Of a stretch of 64,000 bases of DNA, positions 6,829 to 15,657 are shown piece by piece; position 1 is the stretch's first letter; each line of letters opens with the position of its first letter. Both the position numbers and the translations under genes were made by a program. The stretch is from contig NZ_JACJSZ010000014.1 of NCBI RefSeq assembly GCF_014698445.1, forward strand, positions 1-64,000, written 5' to 3'. The notes below the pieces were generated by a model. The model was not told the origin of the DNA. It saw only the letters and a program-made list of their open reading frames with translations, and did not search any database. Origin of the DNA: Microcystis elabens FACHB-917 (GTDB lineage: Bacteria > Cyanobacteriota > Cyanobacteriia > PCC-6307 > Cyanobiaceae).

Positions 6829-7575
6829 ATGCCCCACCGCCGCCGTTCCGTCGCCGCACTCGGAATCCTCAGCGCCCTGGCGCTGACCCACCCCGCCCTG
6901 GCACAGGGGTCGGGCGGCGGCACCCCGGGCGCCATGGACCACGACCACCACCATCACGCCGCGCCGGCCGAGGCCGCACCCACCGGCGCCGGTCCTGCCC
7001 ACAACGGCCACGCCGGCCACGCCCACGACGTGGGTCCCGCCGGCGCCACCTACGACCTGCGCTTCATCGACGGGATGGTGCAGCACCACACCGGCGCCCT
7101 GCGAATGAGCGAGTTTGTTTTCGGCATCGGGGCGCCCGGGGTGGGGGCCCTGGCCACCACGATCTGGCGCGACCAGGCCAACGAGATCCGGGCCATGGGG
7201 CTGTGGCGCAAGGCCTGGTATCCACAGGCGCCCGTGTATCCGGTGGCCCTGGCCAGGGGCGGTGATCCCAACAGCCTCAGCGGCCTGACCCGCATGAGCC
7301 AGGCTCAGATCGATGGCATGCGCATGATGGGCGCCGGACCCACCCGGGAGAACCGGGTCGTCTGGTTCCTCGAGGGGATGCTCGATCACCACGGAGGGGC
7401 GCTGATCATGGCCCACGACGCCCTGGCCAAGAGCACCAACCCCACGATCCGCCGCTTCGCGCGGCAGGTGATCGTGGCCCAGAGGGCCGAGATCATCGAA
7501 CTGCGGCGGATGCTGGCGGTGGAGGGCCTGCGCAAGCCTGAGTACGGCCGCTACGACAACCTGTTCGCCCTCTGA
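6829..7575 (+). CDS. DUF305-family secreted protein with His-rich N-terminus (second copy)
   Basis: A signal peptide (RRRSVAALGILSALALTHPALA) is followed by a histidine-rich segment (MDHDHHHHAAP and later HNGHAGHAHD) that could bind metal. The DUF305 domain follows with two motif copies (FIDGMVQHHTGALRMSEF and FLEGMLDHHGGALIMAHDAL). The protein is 248 aa and probably periplasmic. It differs from the first copy in having the metal-rich part at the N-terminus rather than in the linker. Its promoter carries the MerR-type dyad, so metal induction is likely. Confidence 0.8.
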   Translation: MPHRRRSVAALGILSALALTHPALAQGSGGGTPGAMDHDHHHHAAPAEAAPTGAGPAHNGHAGHAHDVGPAGATYDLRFIDGMVQHHTGALRMSEFVFGIGAPGVGALATTIWRDQANEIRAMGLWRKAWYPQAPVYPVALARGGDPNSLSGLTRMSQAQIDGMRMMGAGPTRENRVVWFLEGMLDHHGGALIMAHDALAKSTNPTIRRFARQVIVAQRAEIIELRRMLAVEGLRKPEYGRYDNLFAL

Positions 7576-7978
7576 GGCTGCCCCCACCTCCCCCCCTGCC
7601 AATGGGTCGCCTCCACGAGGCTGCGGGCCCGGCCGTCCTGGAGAACACCACAGACTCACGCAGCCGCTGGGCCGGGTCGTGCGCCAACGGGTCGGTGCAG
7701 GTCCAGATCGCCTGGCCGTAGATCACCCTTTCCACCGCCTTCGCTGAACGGCCGGTTGTCAGGTGCGGCACATGGCAGTTGGCGGCCGGCGGGGTGTCGA
7801 ACAGCTCCTGGCCCTGCCGCATCATCGGGCTGGAGCCTGGCAGGGCGGTGCGCGAGGCGCGCAGGGTCTGACGGCACTCCGTCACCAGCTCCAGCTTCTG
7901 CCGACCGGTATTCCCCGGGCTGGCCAGCTCCACATCGCTCCGAAAGGCCACCTGTGGCCCTGGCTCCAGCGACACCAT
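7493..7978 (-). CDS. Hypothetical protein or gene remnant, convergent with DUF305 gene
   Basis: The frame from ATG 7978 reads as a coherent protein for about 115 codons: LASPGNTGRQKLELVTECRQ, then SSPMMRQGQELFDTPPAANC, then ERVIYGQAIWTCTDPLAHDP. It has three cysteines, as in exported proteins, but no signal peptide. A stop lies two codons before the ATG. The last 80 bases run antisense into the DUF305 gene with low-quality composition. I suspect a gene that lost its signal-peptide region and natural stop. No family recognised. Confidence 0.35.
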   Translation of the reverse strand: MVSLEPGPQVAFRSDVELASPGNTGRQKLELVTECRQTLRASRTALPGSSPMMRQGQELFDTPPAANCHVPHLTTGRSAKAVERVIYGQAIWTCTDPLAHDPAQRLRESVVFSRTAGPAASWRRPIGRGGGGGSLRGRTGCRSGRTQACAGPPPPASAAVR

Positions 7979-8091
7979 CCATCACGGCGCTCCGGTGGCG
8001 GCCTTCCCCGGGAGCTCCGGGACAGGATGGGGCGGATGGCGATGGCGCCCCGGCCGGAGGCGTAACCGGACCCGCCGAACGATCCCATCAC

Positions 8092-8106
8092 TGATAGCTA
8101 TTATCA
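8092..8106 (+). promoter_or_regulatory. Fur-box-like palindrome upstream of the SLH porin
   Basis: TGATAGC-T-ATTATCA matches the 7-1-7 Fur consensus TGATAAT-N-ATTATCA with a perfect right half and two changes in the left half. It lies in a small AT-rich island of an otherwise GC-rich spacer, 110 bases before the porin start. Iron-dependent repression of the porin by Fur is the simplest reading. Confidence 0.5.
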
Positions 8107-8215
8107 TTCCCACGAAAGACCTTCCGATGGACGGGCTCGTCCCGTCCTCCGGACTGCGTTCACGGGACACCCTGATGGGTGCCCCCTTCCGTTCCTTCGT
8201 CAACGCCTCGACCCC

Positions 8216-9814
8216 ATGGGCCTTCCCCTGCGTCGTCTGCTTCTCCTCGCCACCGCCGGCCCGCTGGCCCCCCTGGCCCCGATCGGCGTCAGTGCCGGCG
8301 AACTGAACCTGGAGGGCGTCAACCGTTACGTCAGGAGCGCGGCGGGGCAGAGCCAGGAGCAGGTCACCGGCATCAACCAGTTCTCCGACGTCAAGCCCAC
8401 CGACTGGGCGTTCCAGGCCCTCTCCAACCTGGTCGAGCGCTACGGCTGCATCGCCGGCTACCCGGACGGCACCTTCAAGGGCCGCCAGGCCATGACCCGC
8501 TATGAAGCGGCGGCCCTGCTGAATGCCTGCCTCGACCGGATCACCGAGGTGACCGACGAGCTGAAGCGCCTGATGGAGGAGTTCGAGAAGGAGCTCGCCG
8601 TGCTGCGCGGCCGGGTGGATGGCCTGGAGGCCAAGGTGGGTGAGCTGGAGGCCACCCGGTTCTCCACCACCACCAAGCTGAGCGGCCAGGCCACCTACGT
8701 GATCGGTGCCAATGCGTTTTCGGGCAGCGACACCGCCAACGTCGATGCGGCCCGGGCCGCCGTGGGGGCCACCACCTTCAGCTACGACATCCAGCTGAGC
8801 TTCGACACCAGCTTCACCGGCAAGGACCTGCTGCGCACGATCCTGCGGGCCGGCAACTTCGCCGATTCCGCCTTCGGCGGCGCCGGCCCCACCGGCGGAC
8901 TCTCCACCCTGGAGGTGGCCTTCCAGGAGGACTGCGGGCCTGTGGCCGACTGCGGCGACGTGGTGGCGATCGACAAGCTCTTCTACCAGTTTCCGATCGG
9001 CAGCCAGTTCACCGCCACCTTCGGCGGCCGGGTGGGCCAGGAGGACATGCTCGCCCTCTGGCCGAGCGCCTACCCATCCGACACCATCCTCAACCTGTTC
9101 ACCCTCAACGGCGCCCCGGCGGCTTACAACAAGAACCTCGGCCAGGGGGCCGGGCTGTGGTGGCAGCAGGGCGGCTTCAGCATCAGCGCCAACTACGTGG
9201 CCGCCAATGGTGATGTGGGTGATCCCAACAGCGGCGGCATCGGCACCGTGGCCTCGGCCGGCACCGGCACGGTGCAGATCGGCTATGCCAAGGAGCTGTG
9301 GGGCCTGGCGGCGATCTACTCCCGCATCCAGTCGGGCGTGGGGGTGCCGGGCACCACCCCCTTCACCGGCCTCACCTACGAAGCCAACCCCAGCAGCCGC
9401 ACCGATGCCTTCGGCGTCAGCGGCTACTGGCAACCGGCCCGCTCCGGCTGGATTCCCTCCATCAGCCTGGGCTGGGGCATCAACGGCACCAGCTACGACA
9501 CCGCCCAGGCCCCCGGCGCCCTGCGCACCAGCCAGTCGTGGATGGTGGGCCTGCAGTGGGACGACGCCTTCATCAAGGGGAATGCCCTCGGCATGGCGGT
9601 GGGCCAGCCGATCTTCGCCACGGCCCTGGCTGACGGCCAGACGCCCCAGGACGGCAATTTCGCCTGGGAGTGGTGGTACAAGTGGCAGGTCACCGACCAG
9701 ATCAGCATCACCCCGGCCGTTTTTTACCTGAGCCGACCCCTGGGGCAGGCCACCACCCCCGGCACCACGTTCCGGCAGCTGGGCGGCCTTGTGAAGACAA
9801 GCTTCCGCTTCTGA
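8216..9814 (+). CDS. SLH-domain OprB-type porin (SomA-like)
   Basis: The 532-residue protein has a signal peptide (LRRLLLLATAGPLAPLAPIG) and one SLH domain (about 58-115: FSDVKPTDWAFQALSNLVER, GYPDGTF). A coiled-coil (about 120-150, ITEVTDELKRLMEEFEKELA) leads into an OprB beta-barrel ending in the C-terminal aromatic KTSFRF. This is the standard major outer-membrane porin architecture of cyanobacteria: the SLH domain anchors to peptidoglycan-linked polysaccharide and the barrel lets small solutes through. It is a single gene with long flanking spacers. The Fur-box-like site upstream suggests iron control. Confidence 0.9.
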   Translation: MGLPLRRLLLLATAGPLAPLAPIGVSAGELNLEGVNRYVRSAAGQSQEQVTGINQFSDVKPTDWAFQALSNLVERYGCIAGYPDGTFKGRQAMTRYEAAALLNACLDRITEVTDELKRLMEEFEKELAVLRGRVDGLEAKVGELEATRFSTTTKLSGQATYVIGANAFSGSDTANVDAARAAVGATTFSYDIQLSFDTSFTGKDLLRTILRAGNFADSAFGGAGPTGGLSTLEVAFQEDCGPVADCGDVVAIDKLFYQFPIGSQFTATFGGRVGQEDMLALWPSAYPSDTILNLFTLNGAPAAYNKNLGQGAGLWWQQGGFSISANYVAANGDVGDPNSGGIGTVASAGTGTVQIGYAKELWGLAAIYSRIQSGVGVPGTTPFTGLTYEANPSSRTDAFGVSGYWQPARSGWIPSISLGWGINGTSYDTAQAPGALRTSQSWMVGLQWDDAFIKGNALGMAVGQPIFATALADGQTPQDGNFAWEWWYKWQVTDQISITPAVFYLSRPLGQATTPGTTFRQLGGLVKTSFRF

Positions 9815-9909
9815 GTCAGATCCGCAGCGTTCCGCTCCAGGCGGACGGATCCAAAGGACACGAGACCTAGGGTCTTTCCAGCCAGGGTTCGCTACAGGGA
9901 GGAGCCGAA

Positions 9910-10152
9910 ATGACCTGCTCGGGAGATAGCGGTCGTCGGAATGTGCGGGTGGTTTCCCACTCCATCAGCGACAACCTGCGGCCCTCGTCCTGTCTGGGAC
10001 GCACCTGCCTGAAATGGGGTGACGACGGCGAGCTGAGCGATGGGGACGCCCAGCTGATCCTGCGGCGGCTGGTGCTGGTCGACCGCCAGGCGGCGGCTCT
10101 GCTGGAGAGGCTTCCCGGAAGGGTCACGGAGCGGTCCCTCGGGATCGGATGA
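9910..10152 (+). CDS. Small hypothetical protein, 80 aa
   Basis: The ATG at 9910 follows a strong GGGAGGAG with a six-base gap, which argues for real translation. The product is soluble with two cysteines (SSCLGRTCL) and a C-terminal helix containing LILRRLVLVDRQAAALLERL. No family recognised. It ends 11 bases before the LuxR-type regulator gene and may be co-transcribed with it. Confidence 0.55.
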   Translation: MTCSGDSGRRNVRVVSHSISDNLRPSSCLGRTCLKWGDDGELSDGDAQLILRRLVLVDRQAAALLERLPGRVTERSLGIG

Positions 10153-10162
10153 TGAAAGGACC

Positions 10163-10848
10163 ATGGATGGCCCGGCCACCATGGATCTCACGCCGTACCT
10201 GGGCAGCCTCGAGGGCAACACCTTTGATGCGGTGCTCCTCTCGGTGGCCTCCCGGGGAAAGGTGGCGATCGCCATGAAGGGCCGCTTCCTGCTGCGGGCC
10301 CTGTGCGAAAGCATCAGCGACCGCCGCCTGATCGGTTGCGCGATCACCGAGGAGGAGGGCTGCCTCGACTACCTCAAGCGGGAGGCCTACGACCTGCTCC
10401 TGTGCAGTGACCACCTGGAGAACGGCAAGGGCTTCGATCTGACCCGCCGGGCCAGGGCGCTCTACCCCGATCTCAAGGTGGTGATGCTGGCCCTCGGGGA
10501 TGTGATCCCCGCCGAGTACGAACACGCCCCCTGGCTGGAGGCCGTGGTGGCCGAAGCCGACATCGTCGACGACCAGCGGCCCCTGCAGGCGGCCGTGATC
10601 GCCGTGATGCACCACCCCTACTGCCGCAGCCCCTCACTGCGCTCCGGCAGGCTCCCCTACCTCAGCTGTCCGCGGCTGACGCCGCGGGAGTACGAGGTGC
10701 TCGACCTGCTGGCCAGTGGCCTCAGCGACCGGGAGATCGCCCGGAAGCTGGTGGTGAGCGACACCACGGCCCGCACCTACACCAAGCGCCTTCTCAGACC
10801 CTGGAGGTCAGCAATCGCCTGCAGGCCGTGCTCAAGGGCGTCCGCTGA
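10163..10848 (+). pseudogene. LuxR/NarL-type response regulator with a frameshift near its C-terminus
   Basis: Residues about 15-165 resemble a divergent receiver domain (YDLLLCSDHLENGKGFDLTR). The rest is a LuxR helix-turn-helix (LTPREYEVLDLLASGLSDRE, then ARKLVVSDTTARTYTKRLL). Immediately after KRLL, near 10795, the frame breaks. The original ending QTLEVSNRLQAVLKGVR and its TGA (10846-10848) are intact in the next frame. The actual frame instead runs on to 10975, antisense through tRNA-Lys. Most of the DNA-binding helix is kept, so partial function is possible. A sequencing indel cannot be excluded. An AAAGGA precedes ATG 10163. Confidence 0.6.
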
Positions 10849-10914
10849 GGGATGGTGCAGCTGGGCTGAATCCGCGCCACGAAAACAGGCCGTTGGGCTG
10901 TTCCGGGAAAGGGA

Positions 10915-10986
10915 TGGGTCGCCTGAGATTCGAACTCAGGACCAGTCGGTTAAAAGCCGAATGCTCTACCGCTGAGCTAGCGACCC
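10915..10986 (-). tRNA. tRNA-Lys (UUU anticodon)
   Basis: The minus strand folds as a complete cloverleaf. The acceptor GGGTCGC pairs with GCGACCC, the anticodon arm has the loop CTTTTAA with anticodon TTT, and the T arm has CTGAG-TTCGAAT-CTCAG. A discriminator A follows at 10915. No CCA is encoded. The variable loop is short (class I). Confidence 0.95.
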
Positions 10987-11037
10987 GTTGCTGGGGAAGC
11001 TATCACCCGGCGGCGACCCTCTCCAAGCCCACCAGCC

Positions 11038-11553
11038 ATGACCAGCCCTGACCCCTGGCCCAGCCGCTGGGACGCCCCCCGCATCGACGCCGCCGCCTGG
11101 GTGGCCCCGTCGGCGGTGGTGATCGGCGATGTGGAGCTGGCGGCAGGGGCCAGCCTCTGGCCCACCGCCGTGGCCCGGGGGGATGTCTGCGCGATCCGGG
11201 TGGGAGAGGGCAGCAACGTGCAGGACGGCGCCGTGCTGCACGGGGATCCGGGCCAGCCGGTGACCATCGGCGCCGATGTCACCATCGGCCACCGGGCCGT
11301 GGTCCATGGGGCCACGCTGGAGGACGGCTGCCTGGTCGGCATCGGCGCCATCGTGCTCAACGGCGTCACGGTGGGGACCGGGGCCCTGGTGGCGGCCGGC
11401 GCGGTGGTCACCCGGGATGTGCCCGCCGGCGCCCTGGTGATGGGGGCCCCGGCGGTGGTGAAACGCCAGCTCGATGCCGCCGCGATCGAGGCCCAGCGGC
11501 AGCACGCCCGCCGTTACCGCCAGCTGGCGGAGGTTCACGCTGGACTCCGTTAG
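11038..11553 (+). CDS. Gamma-carbonic-anhydrase-family hexapeptide-repeat protein
   Basis: The 171-residue protein is built of left-handed beta-helix hexapeptide repeats ([40 protein letters not shown]). The family residues RGD ([12 protein letters not shown]) and the His triad positions ([20 protein letters not shown]) are present. A C-terminal helix follows. Relatives are YrdA/PaaY/CaiE-like and gamma-carbonic anhydrases that form trimers binding zinc between subunits. Catalytic activity cannot be decided from sequence. The gene is followed after 30 bases by psbY. Confidence 0.8.
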   Translation: MTSPDPWPSRWDAPRIDAAAWVAPSAVVIGDVELAAGASLWPTAVARGDVCAIRVGEGSNVQDGAVLHGDPGQPVTIGADVTIGHRAVVHGATLEDGCLVGIGAIVLNGVTVGTGALVAAGAVVTRDVPAGALVMGAPAVVKRQLDAAAIEAQRQHARRYRQLAEVHAGLR

Positions 11554-11583
11554 GATCCCGCCAACGTTTTTCCCTCCCCCGCC

Positions 11584-11706
11584 ATGGACCTCCGGCTGCT
11601 GCTCGTCGCTGCTCCGATCCTCCTGGCCGTGGGTTGGGCCGCCTTCAACATCGGCCGCGCCGCCGTGGGTCAGCTGCAACTGATGCTCAAGCGCGCCCGC
11701 GCCTGA
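11584..11706 (+). CDS. psbY: Photosystem II protein Y
   Basis: This 40-codon gene encodes [20 protein letters not shown] and then [20 protein letters not shown]. It has a single membrane helix and a basic stromal tail that match cyanobacterial PsbY over its full length. PsbY sits at the edge of photosystem II beside cytochrome b559. Its TGA overlaps the ATG of trmFO (TGATG), so the two are probably translationally coupled. The gene lies about 30 bases after the hexapeptide protein gene. Confidence 0.9.
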   Translation: MDLRLLLVAAPILLAVGWAAFNIGRAAVGQLQLMLKRARA

Positions 11707-13103
11707 TGGTCCTCGTCATCGGTGCCGGCCTGGCCGGCACCGAAGCCGCCTGGCAGATCGCCGCAGCCGGGATTCGGGTGCGGCTGGTGGAGATGCGGCC
11801 CGTGCGCCCCTCCCCCGCCCACCACACCGGCGACTTCGCCGAACTGGTCTGCAGCAACAGCTTCGGCTCCCTCTCCCCCGACCGGGCCGCCGGCCTGCTC
11901 CAGGAGGAGCTGCGGCGGCTGGGATCGCTGGTGATCCGCACCGCCGATGTCCATGCGGTGCCCGCCGGCGGGGCCCTGGCCGTCGACCGAGGCCGCTATA
12001 GCGCCGCCCTCACGGCCGCCGTCGAGGCCCATCCCCTGGTGACGGTGGAGCGCCGCGAGCAGCTGGCGCTGCCCGACCCGGAGGAGATCGCCGTGCTGGC
12101 CACCGGTCCCCTCACCGGTGCCGAGCTGGCCGACGACCTGCTGCGCTTCACCGGGCGCGAGTCCTGCCACTTCTTCGATGCCGCCAGCCCGATCGTGGAG
12201 GGGGAGGGGATCGACCTGTCGGTGGCCTTTCGGGCCAGCCGCTATGACAAGGGCGACGCCGATTACATCAACTGCCCCATGGACCGGGAGCAGTACCTCG
12301 CGTTCCGCACCGCCCTGCTGGAGGCCGAGAAGGCGGAGCTGAAGGATTTCGAGCAGGAGAGCGCCACCTTCTTCGAGGGCTGCCTGCCGATCGAGGAACT
12401 GGCCCGCCGCGGCGAGGACACCATGCGCTACGGCCCGCTCAAGCCGATCGGCCTCTGGGATCCGCGCTGGGGCGACCTGCACGACCGCGACGTGCGCCGC
12501 GCCAAGCGGGCCCACGCGGTGGTGCAGCTGCGTCAGGAGGACAAGGACGGCCAGCTCTGGAACCTCGTCGGCTTCCAGACCAACCTCAAGTGGGGCGAGC
12601 AGCAGCGGGTGCTGCGGATGATCCCTGGCCTGGAGAGCGCCTCCTTCGTGCGTTTCGGGGTGATGCACCGCAACACCTTCCTGGAGTCCCCCGAACTGCT
12701 GCGGCCCACCCTGCAGTTCCGCCAGCGGCCCACCCTGCTGGCCGCCGGGCAGATCACCGGCACCGAGGGCTACGCCGCCGCGGTGGCGGGCGGCTGGCTG
12801 GCCGGCACCAATGCCGTCCGGCTGGTGCGGGGCCTGCCGCCCCTGAGCCTGCCGCCCACCACCATGGCCGGTGCCCTGCTGGGCTTCATCTCGGATGAGG
12901 AGCGCAGCCACGGTGCCCGCAAGGGGGGCTTCCAGCCCATGCCCCCCAGCTTCGGCCTGATGCCGGAGCTGCCGGAGCGCATCCGCGACAAACGCCGCCG
13001 CTATGGCGCCTACCGCGACCGGGCCCTGGCGGATCTGGCCGCCTGGGACGCGCAGCGCCAGAGCGGAGTCACCGCCGACGTACCGGCGGGCGTCCCGGGC
13101 TGA
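11706..13103 (+). CDS. trmFO: Methylenetetrahydrofolate-tRNA-(uracil-54 C5)-methyltransferase, FAD-dependent
   Basis: The 465-residue product begins with an FAD-binding fold ([20 protein letters not shown]). It carries the TrmFO family signatures [10 protein letters not shown] (about 37-46), [15 protein letters not shown] and [20 protein letters not shown]. It makes ribothymidine at position 54 of tRNA using methylene-THF as carbon donor and FADH2 as reductant. ATG 11706 overlaps the psbY stop. The long upstream extension of the open frame belongs to psbY in another frame. Confidence 0.95.
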   Translation: MVLVIGAGLAGTEAAWQIAAAGIRVRLVEMRPVRPSPAHHTGDFAELVCSNSFGSLSPDRAAGLLQEELRRLGSLVIRTADVHAVPAGGALAVDRGRYSAALTAAVEAHPLVTVERREQLALPDPEEIAVLATGPLTGAELADDLLRFTGRESCHFFDAASPIVEGEGIDLSVAFRASRYDKGDADYINCPMDREQYLAFRTALLEAEKAELKDFEQESATFFEGCLPIEELARRGEDTMRYGPLKPIGLWDPRWGDLHDRDVRRAKRAHAVVQLRQEDKDGQLWNLVGFQTNLKWGEQQRVLRMIPGLESASFVRFGVMHRNTFLESPELLRPTLQFRQRPTLLAAGQITGTEGYAAAVAGGWLAGTNAVRLVRGLPPLSLPPTTMAGALLGFISDEERSHGARKGGFQPMPPSFGLMPELPERIRDKRRRYGAYRDRALADLAAWDAQRQSGVTADVPAGVPG

Positions 13104-13144
13104 TCGCTTCCTAGGGTCGGGCCGCTCCCGTTCGCCTGGTTCCG

Positions 13145-14722
13145 GTGACCGTCACCGCCCCTTCCTCCGCCGCCGCCCCCCTCACCGCGGCCGATGGCCG
13201 CCCCTGGGACGTGGTCGTGATCGGTTCGGGCATCGGCGGACTGGTCACGGCCAGCCAGCTGGCGGCCAAGGGGGCACAGGTTCTGGTGCTGGAGCGCTAC
13301 CTGATCCCCGGCGGTTCGGGGGGCAGCTTCCGGCGCGAGGGCTACACCTTCGACGTCGGCGCCTCGATGATCTTCGGTTTCGGCACCCAGGGCCACACCA
13401 ACCTGCTCACCCGCGCCCTGGCCGACGTGGGCGAGCACTGCGAGACGATCCCGGACCCCGCCCAGCTGGCCTACCACCTGCCCGGCGGCCTGTCGGTGGC
13501 GGTCGACCGGGACTACGAGCGCTTCCTGGCCGATCTCACGGCCCTGTTCCCCCATGAGACGAAGGGGATCCGCGCCTTCTACGACACCTGCTGGCAGGTG
13601 TTCCGCTGCCTGGATGCGATGCCGCTGCTGTCGCTGGAGGACCCGGCCTACCTGGCCAAGGTGTTCTTCCGCGCGCCCCTGGCCTGCCTGGGCCTGGCCC
13701 GCTGGCTGCCGGTGAACGTGGGCGCGGTGGCCCGTGCTCACATCAGCGATCCGGCCCTGCTCAGGTTCATCGACATGGAGTGCTTCTGCTGGTCGGTGAT
13801 GCCGGCCGATCGCACGCCGATGATCAACGCCGGCATGGTGTTCTCCGATCGCCACGCCGGCGGCATCAACTACCCCAGGGGCGGCGTCGGGGTGATCGCC
13901 GAGAAGCTGGTGGCGGGCCTGCGCCGCCTCGGCGGCGCCATCCACTACCGCTCGCGGGTGGTGAAGGTGCTGCTGGAGGGCGAGGGAACCCAGGCCCGGG
14001 CCGTGGGGGTGCGACTGGCCGGCGGCGAGGAGATCCGCGCCCGCCGGGTGGTGAGCAACGCCACCCGCTGGGACACCTTCGGCTCCCTGGTGGACGAGGC
14101 CCACACCCCGGCGGCCGAGCGCACCTGGCGGCGGCGCTACCGGCCCTCTTCCTCCTTCCTCTCCCTGCACCTGGGGGTCAAGGCGGAGGCGATCCCCCCC
14201 GGCAGCCATGTCCACCACCTGCTGCTGGAGCGCTGGGAGGACATGGAGGCCGAGCAGGGGGTGATCTTCGTCTCGATCCCCACCCTGCTGGACCCCTCCC
14301 TGGCCCCGGCCGGCCACCACATCGTGCACACCTTCACCCCATCGTCGATGGAGGCCTGGCAGGGGCTGGCGCCGGGGGCCTACCGGGCCGCCAAGGAGGC
14401 GGCCGCGACCCGGCTGATCCGCCGCCTGGAGGCGATCCTGCCGGGCCTGGAGGGGGCCATCACCCACCGGGAGATCGGCACCCCCCGCAGCCACCGCCGC
14501 TTCCTGGGCCGCCACGACGGCAGCTACGGACCGGTGCCGGCCCTGCGGCTGCCGGGCCTGTTGCCGATGCCCTTCAACCGCACCGCCATCCCCGACCTCT
14601 ACTGCGTCGGCGATTCCTGCTTCCCCGGCCAGGGCCTCAATGCGGTGGCCTTCAGCGGTTTCGCCTGCGCCCACCGCATCGGCGCCGACCTGGGCCTCAA
14701 CCCCTGGAGCCTGCCGGCCTGA
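13145..14722 (+). CDS. crtH: Carotenoid (prolycopene) isomerase
   Basis: The 525-residue protein is a CrtI-type flavoenzyme. The dinucleotide site is VVVIGSGIGGLVTASQLAAK (about 23-42), followed by GSGGSFRREGYTFDVGAS. The C-terminal FAD-contact segment is YCVGDSCFPGQGLNAVAFSG. The set is that of CrtH/CrtISO, which turns poly-cis-lycopene into all-trans-lycopene downstream of CrtP and CrtQ. Translation starts at GTG 13145, 41 bases after trmFO. No other carotenoid gene is nearby. Confidence 0.92.
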   Translation: MTVTAPSSAAAPLTAADGRPWDVVVIGSGIGGLVTASQLAAKGAQVLVLERYLIPGGSGGSFRREGYTFDVGASMIFGFGTQGHTNLLTRALADVGEHCETIPDPAQLAYHLPGGLSVAVDRDYERFLADLTALFPHETKGIRAFYDTCWQVFRCLDAMPLLSLEDPAYLAKVFFRAPLACLGLARWLPVNVGAVARAHISDPALLRFIDMECFCWSVMPADRTPMINAGMVFSDRHAGGINYPRGGVGVIAEKLVAGLRRLGGAIHYRSRVVKVLLEGEGTQARAVGVRLAGGEEIRARRVVSNATRWDTFGSLVDEAHTPAAERTWRRRYRPSSSFLSLHLGVKAEAIPPGSHVHHLLLERWEDMEAEQGVIFVSIPTLLDPSLAPAGHHIVHTFTPSSMEAWQGLAPGAYRAAKEAAATRLIRRLEAILPGLEGAITHREIGTPRSHRRFLGRHDGSYGPVPALRLPGLLPMPFNRTAIPDLYCVGDSCFPGQGLNAVAFSGFACAHRIGADLGLNPWSLPA

Positions 14723-14791
14723 GGCCGGGGCGCCGAGAGGCGACGCGCAGACGCCGCAACGCTAGATTCTGTAAACATTTATTGCGGATCC

Positions 14792-15073
14792 ATGGCGGCA
14801 CCGATTCCCAGCTCCTCCGACCTGGCGCGCTACCTGGAAGCCCGCGGTGAGATGGGCAAGCCCTGGCTGTGGCACCTGCTCCGGCTCAGCAAGCTCAAGG
14901 AGGCCAAGGACACCATGGATCCCAACACGTACGTCGAGCGGCTCGGAGAGGCCCACGCCGACCTGATGCGGCTGGGCGAGTTCTGGAAGGGACGGGAGGC
15001 GGAGGTGTTCGCAGGCCTGCACCAGCCCGCCGAGATCATCGAGCCCCTGCCCGGGTCCCCCGACGACCGATGA
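14792..15073 (+). CDS. Conserved small cyanobacterial protein of unknown function, 93 aa
   Basis: The product is soluble and helical (SDLARYLEARGEMGKPWLWH, then YVERLGEAHADLMRLGEFWK) and looks like a conserved picocyanobacterial protein, with no domain I can name. An AT-rich patch just upstream (TAGATT near 14764, then TTTATT) may be its promoter. Its TGA overlaps the ATG of the next gene, so the two form a pair. Confidence 0.7.
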   Translation: MAAPIPSSSDLARYLEARGEMGKPWLWHLLRLSKLKEAKDTMDPNTYVERLGEAHADLMRLGEFWKGREAEVFAGLHQPAEIIEPLPGSPDDR

Positions 15074-15618
15074 GCCCCAGCCCGACGGCCCGGCGCTACC
15101 CGATGGCGCCCCTGATCAGGTTCACCCTGCTGGCCCTCTATCTGGCCCTGGTCCTGCCCCTGCCGGTCATGGCCCCCCCTGGGCTGCGCCTGCCGCTGCT
15201 GCTGGCCGCCGTCGCCGGCCTGCTCCTGGTGGTCGCCATCACCAGTGAGCGGGTGGAGCTCGATGAGCGGGGCCTGCGGGTGGGCCACCCCCCCTGGTGC
15301 GCCTGGCTGCTGCGCCGTGGCTGGCAGCTGTCCTGGGATCGCATCACCGCCCTCACCCCGGTCAGCACCAGCCAGGGAGGGCGGGTCTACTACGTGCGCA
15401 CGGCCGGCGCCGAGGGGGATTGCAGCGGTGCCGCCTGGCTCCTGCCCCAGCGCATCGCCCGCTTCGAGGACTTTCTGGAGCGCTTTGCTGCCGCCACGGG
15501 CCTGGCCACCGATGGCATCGGACGGATCAGCCCCCCGTGGACCTACAGGTTGCTGGCCCTTCTCTGCGCGCTCCTGCTGGCTGGGGAGGGCCTGGCCCTC
15601 GTTGCCCGGCCGTCCTGA
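15070..15618 (+). CDS. Membrane protein with a cytoplasmic PH-like domain
   Basis: Two hydrophobic helices near the N-terminus (FTLLALYLALVLPLPVM and LPLLLAAVAGLLLVVAI) are followed by a domain of about 90 residues (VELDERGLRVGHPPW, WDRITALTPV) resembling small PH-like bacterial domains. A third C-terminal helix (LLALLCALLLAGEGLALVA) completes it. ATG 15070 overlaps the stop of the preceding gene, and the pair probably acts together. Function unknown. Confidence 0.65.
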   Translation: MSPSPTARRYPMAPLIRFTLLALYLALVLPLPVMAPPGLRLPLLLAAVAGLLLVVAITSERVELDERGLRVGHPPWCAWLLRRGWQLSWDRITALTPVSTSQGGRVYYVRTAGAEGDCSGAAWLLPQRIARFEDFLERFAAATGLATDGIGRISPPWTYRLLALLCALLLAGEGLALVARPS

Positions 15619-15657
15619 ACAGGAGCCGGTCGAGGCCTGAATCGTGCCTGGTGGTAC

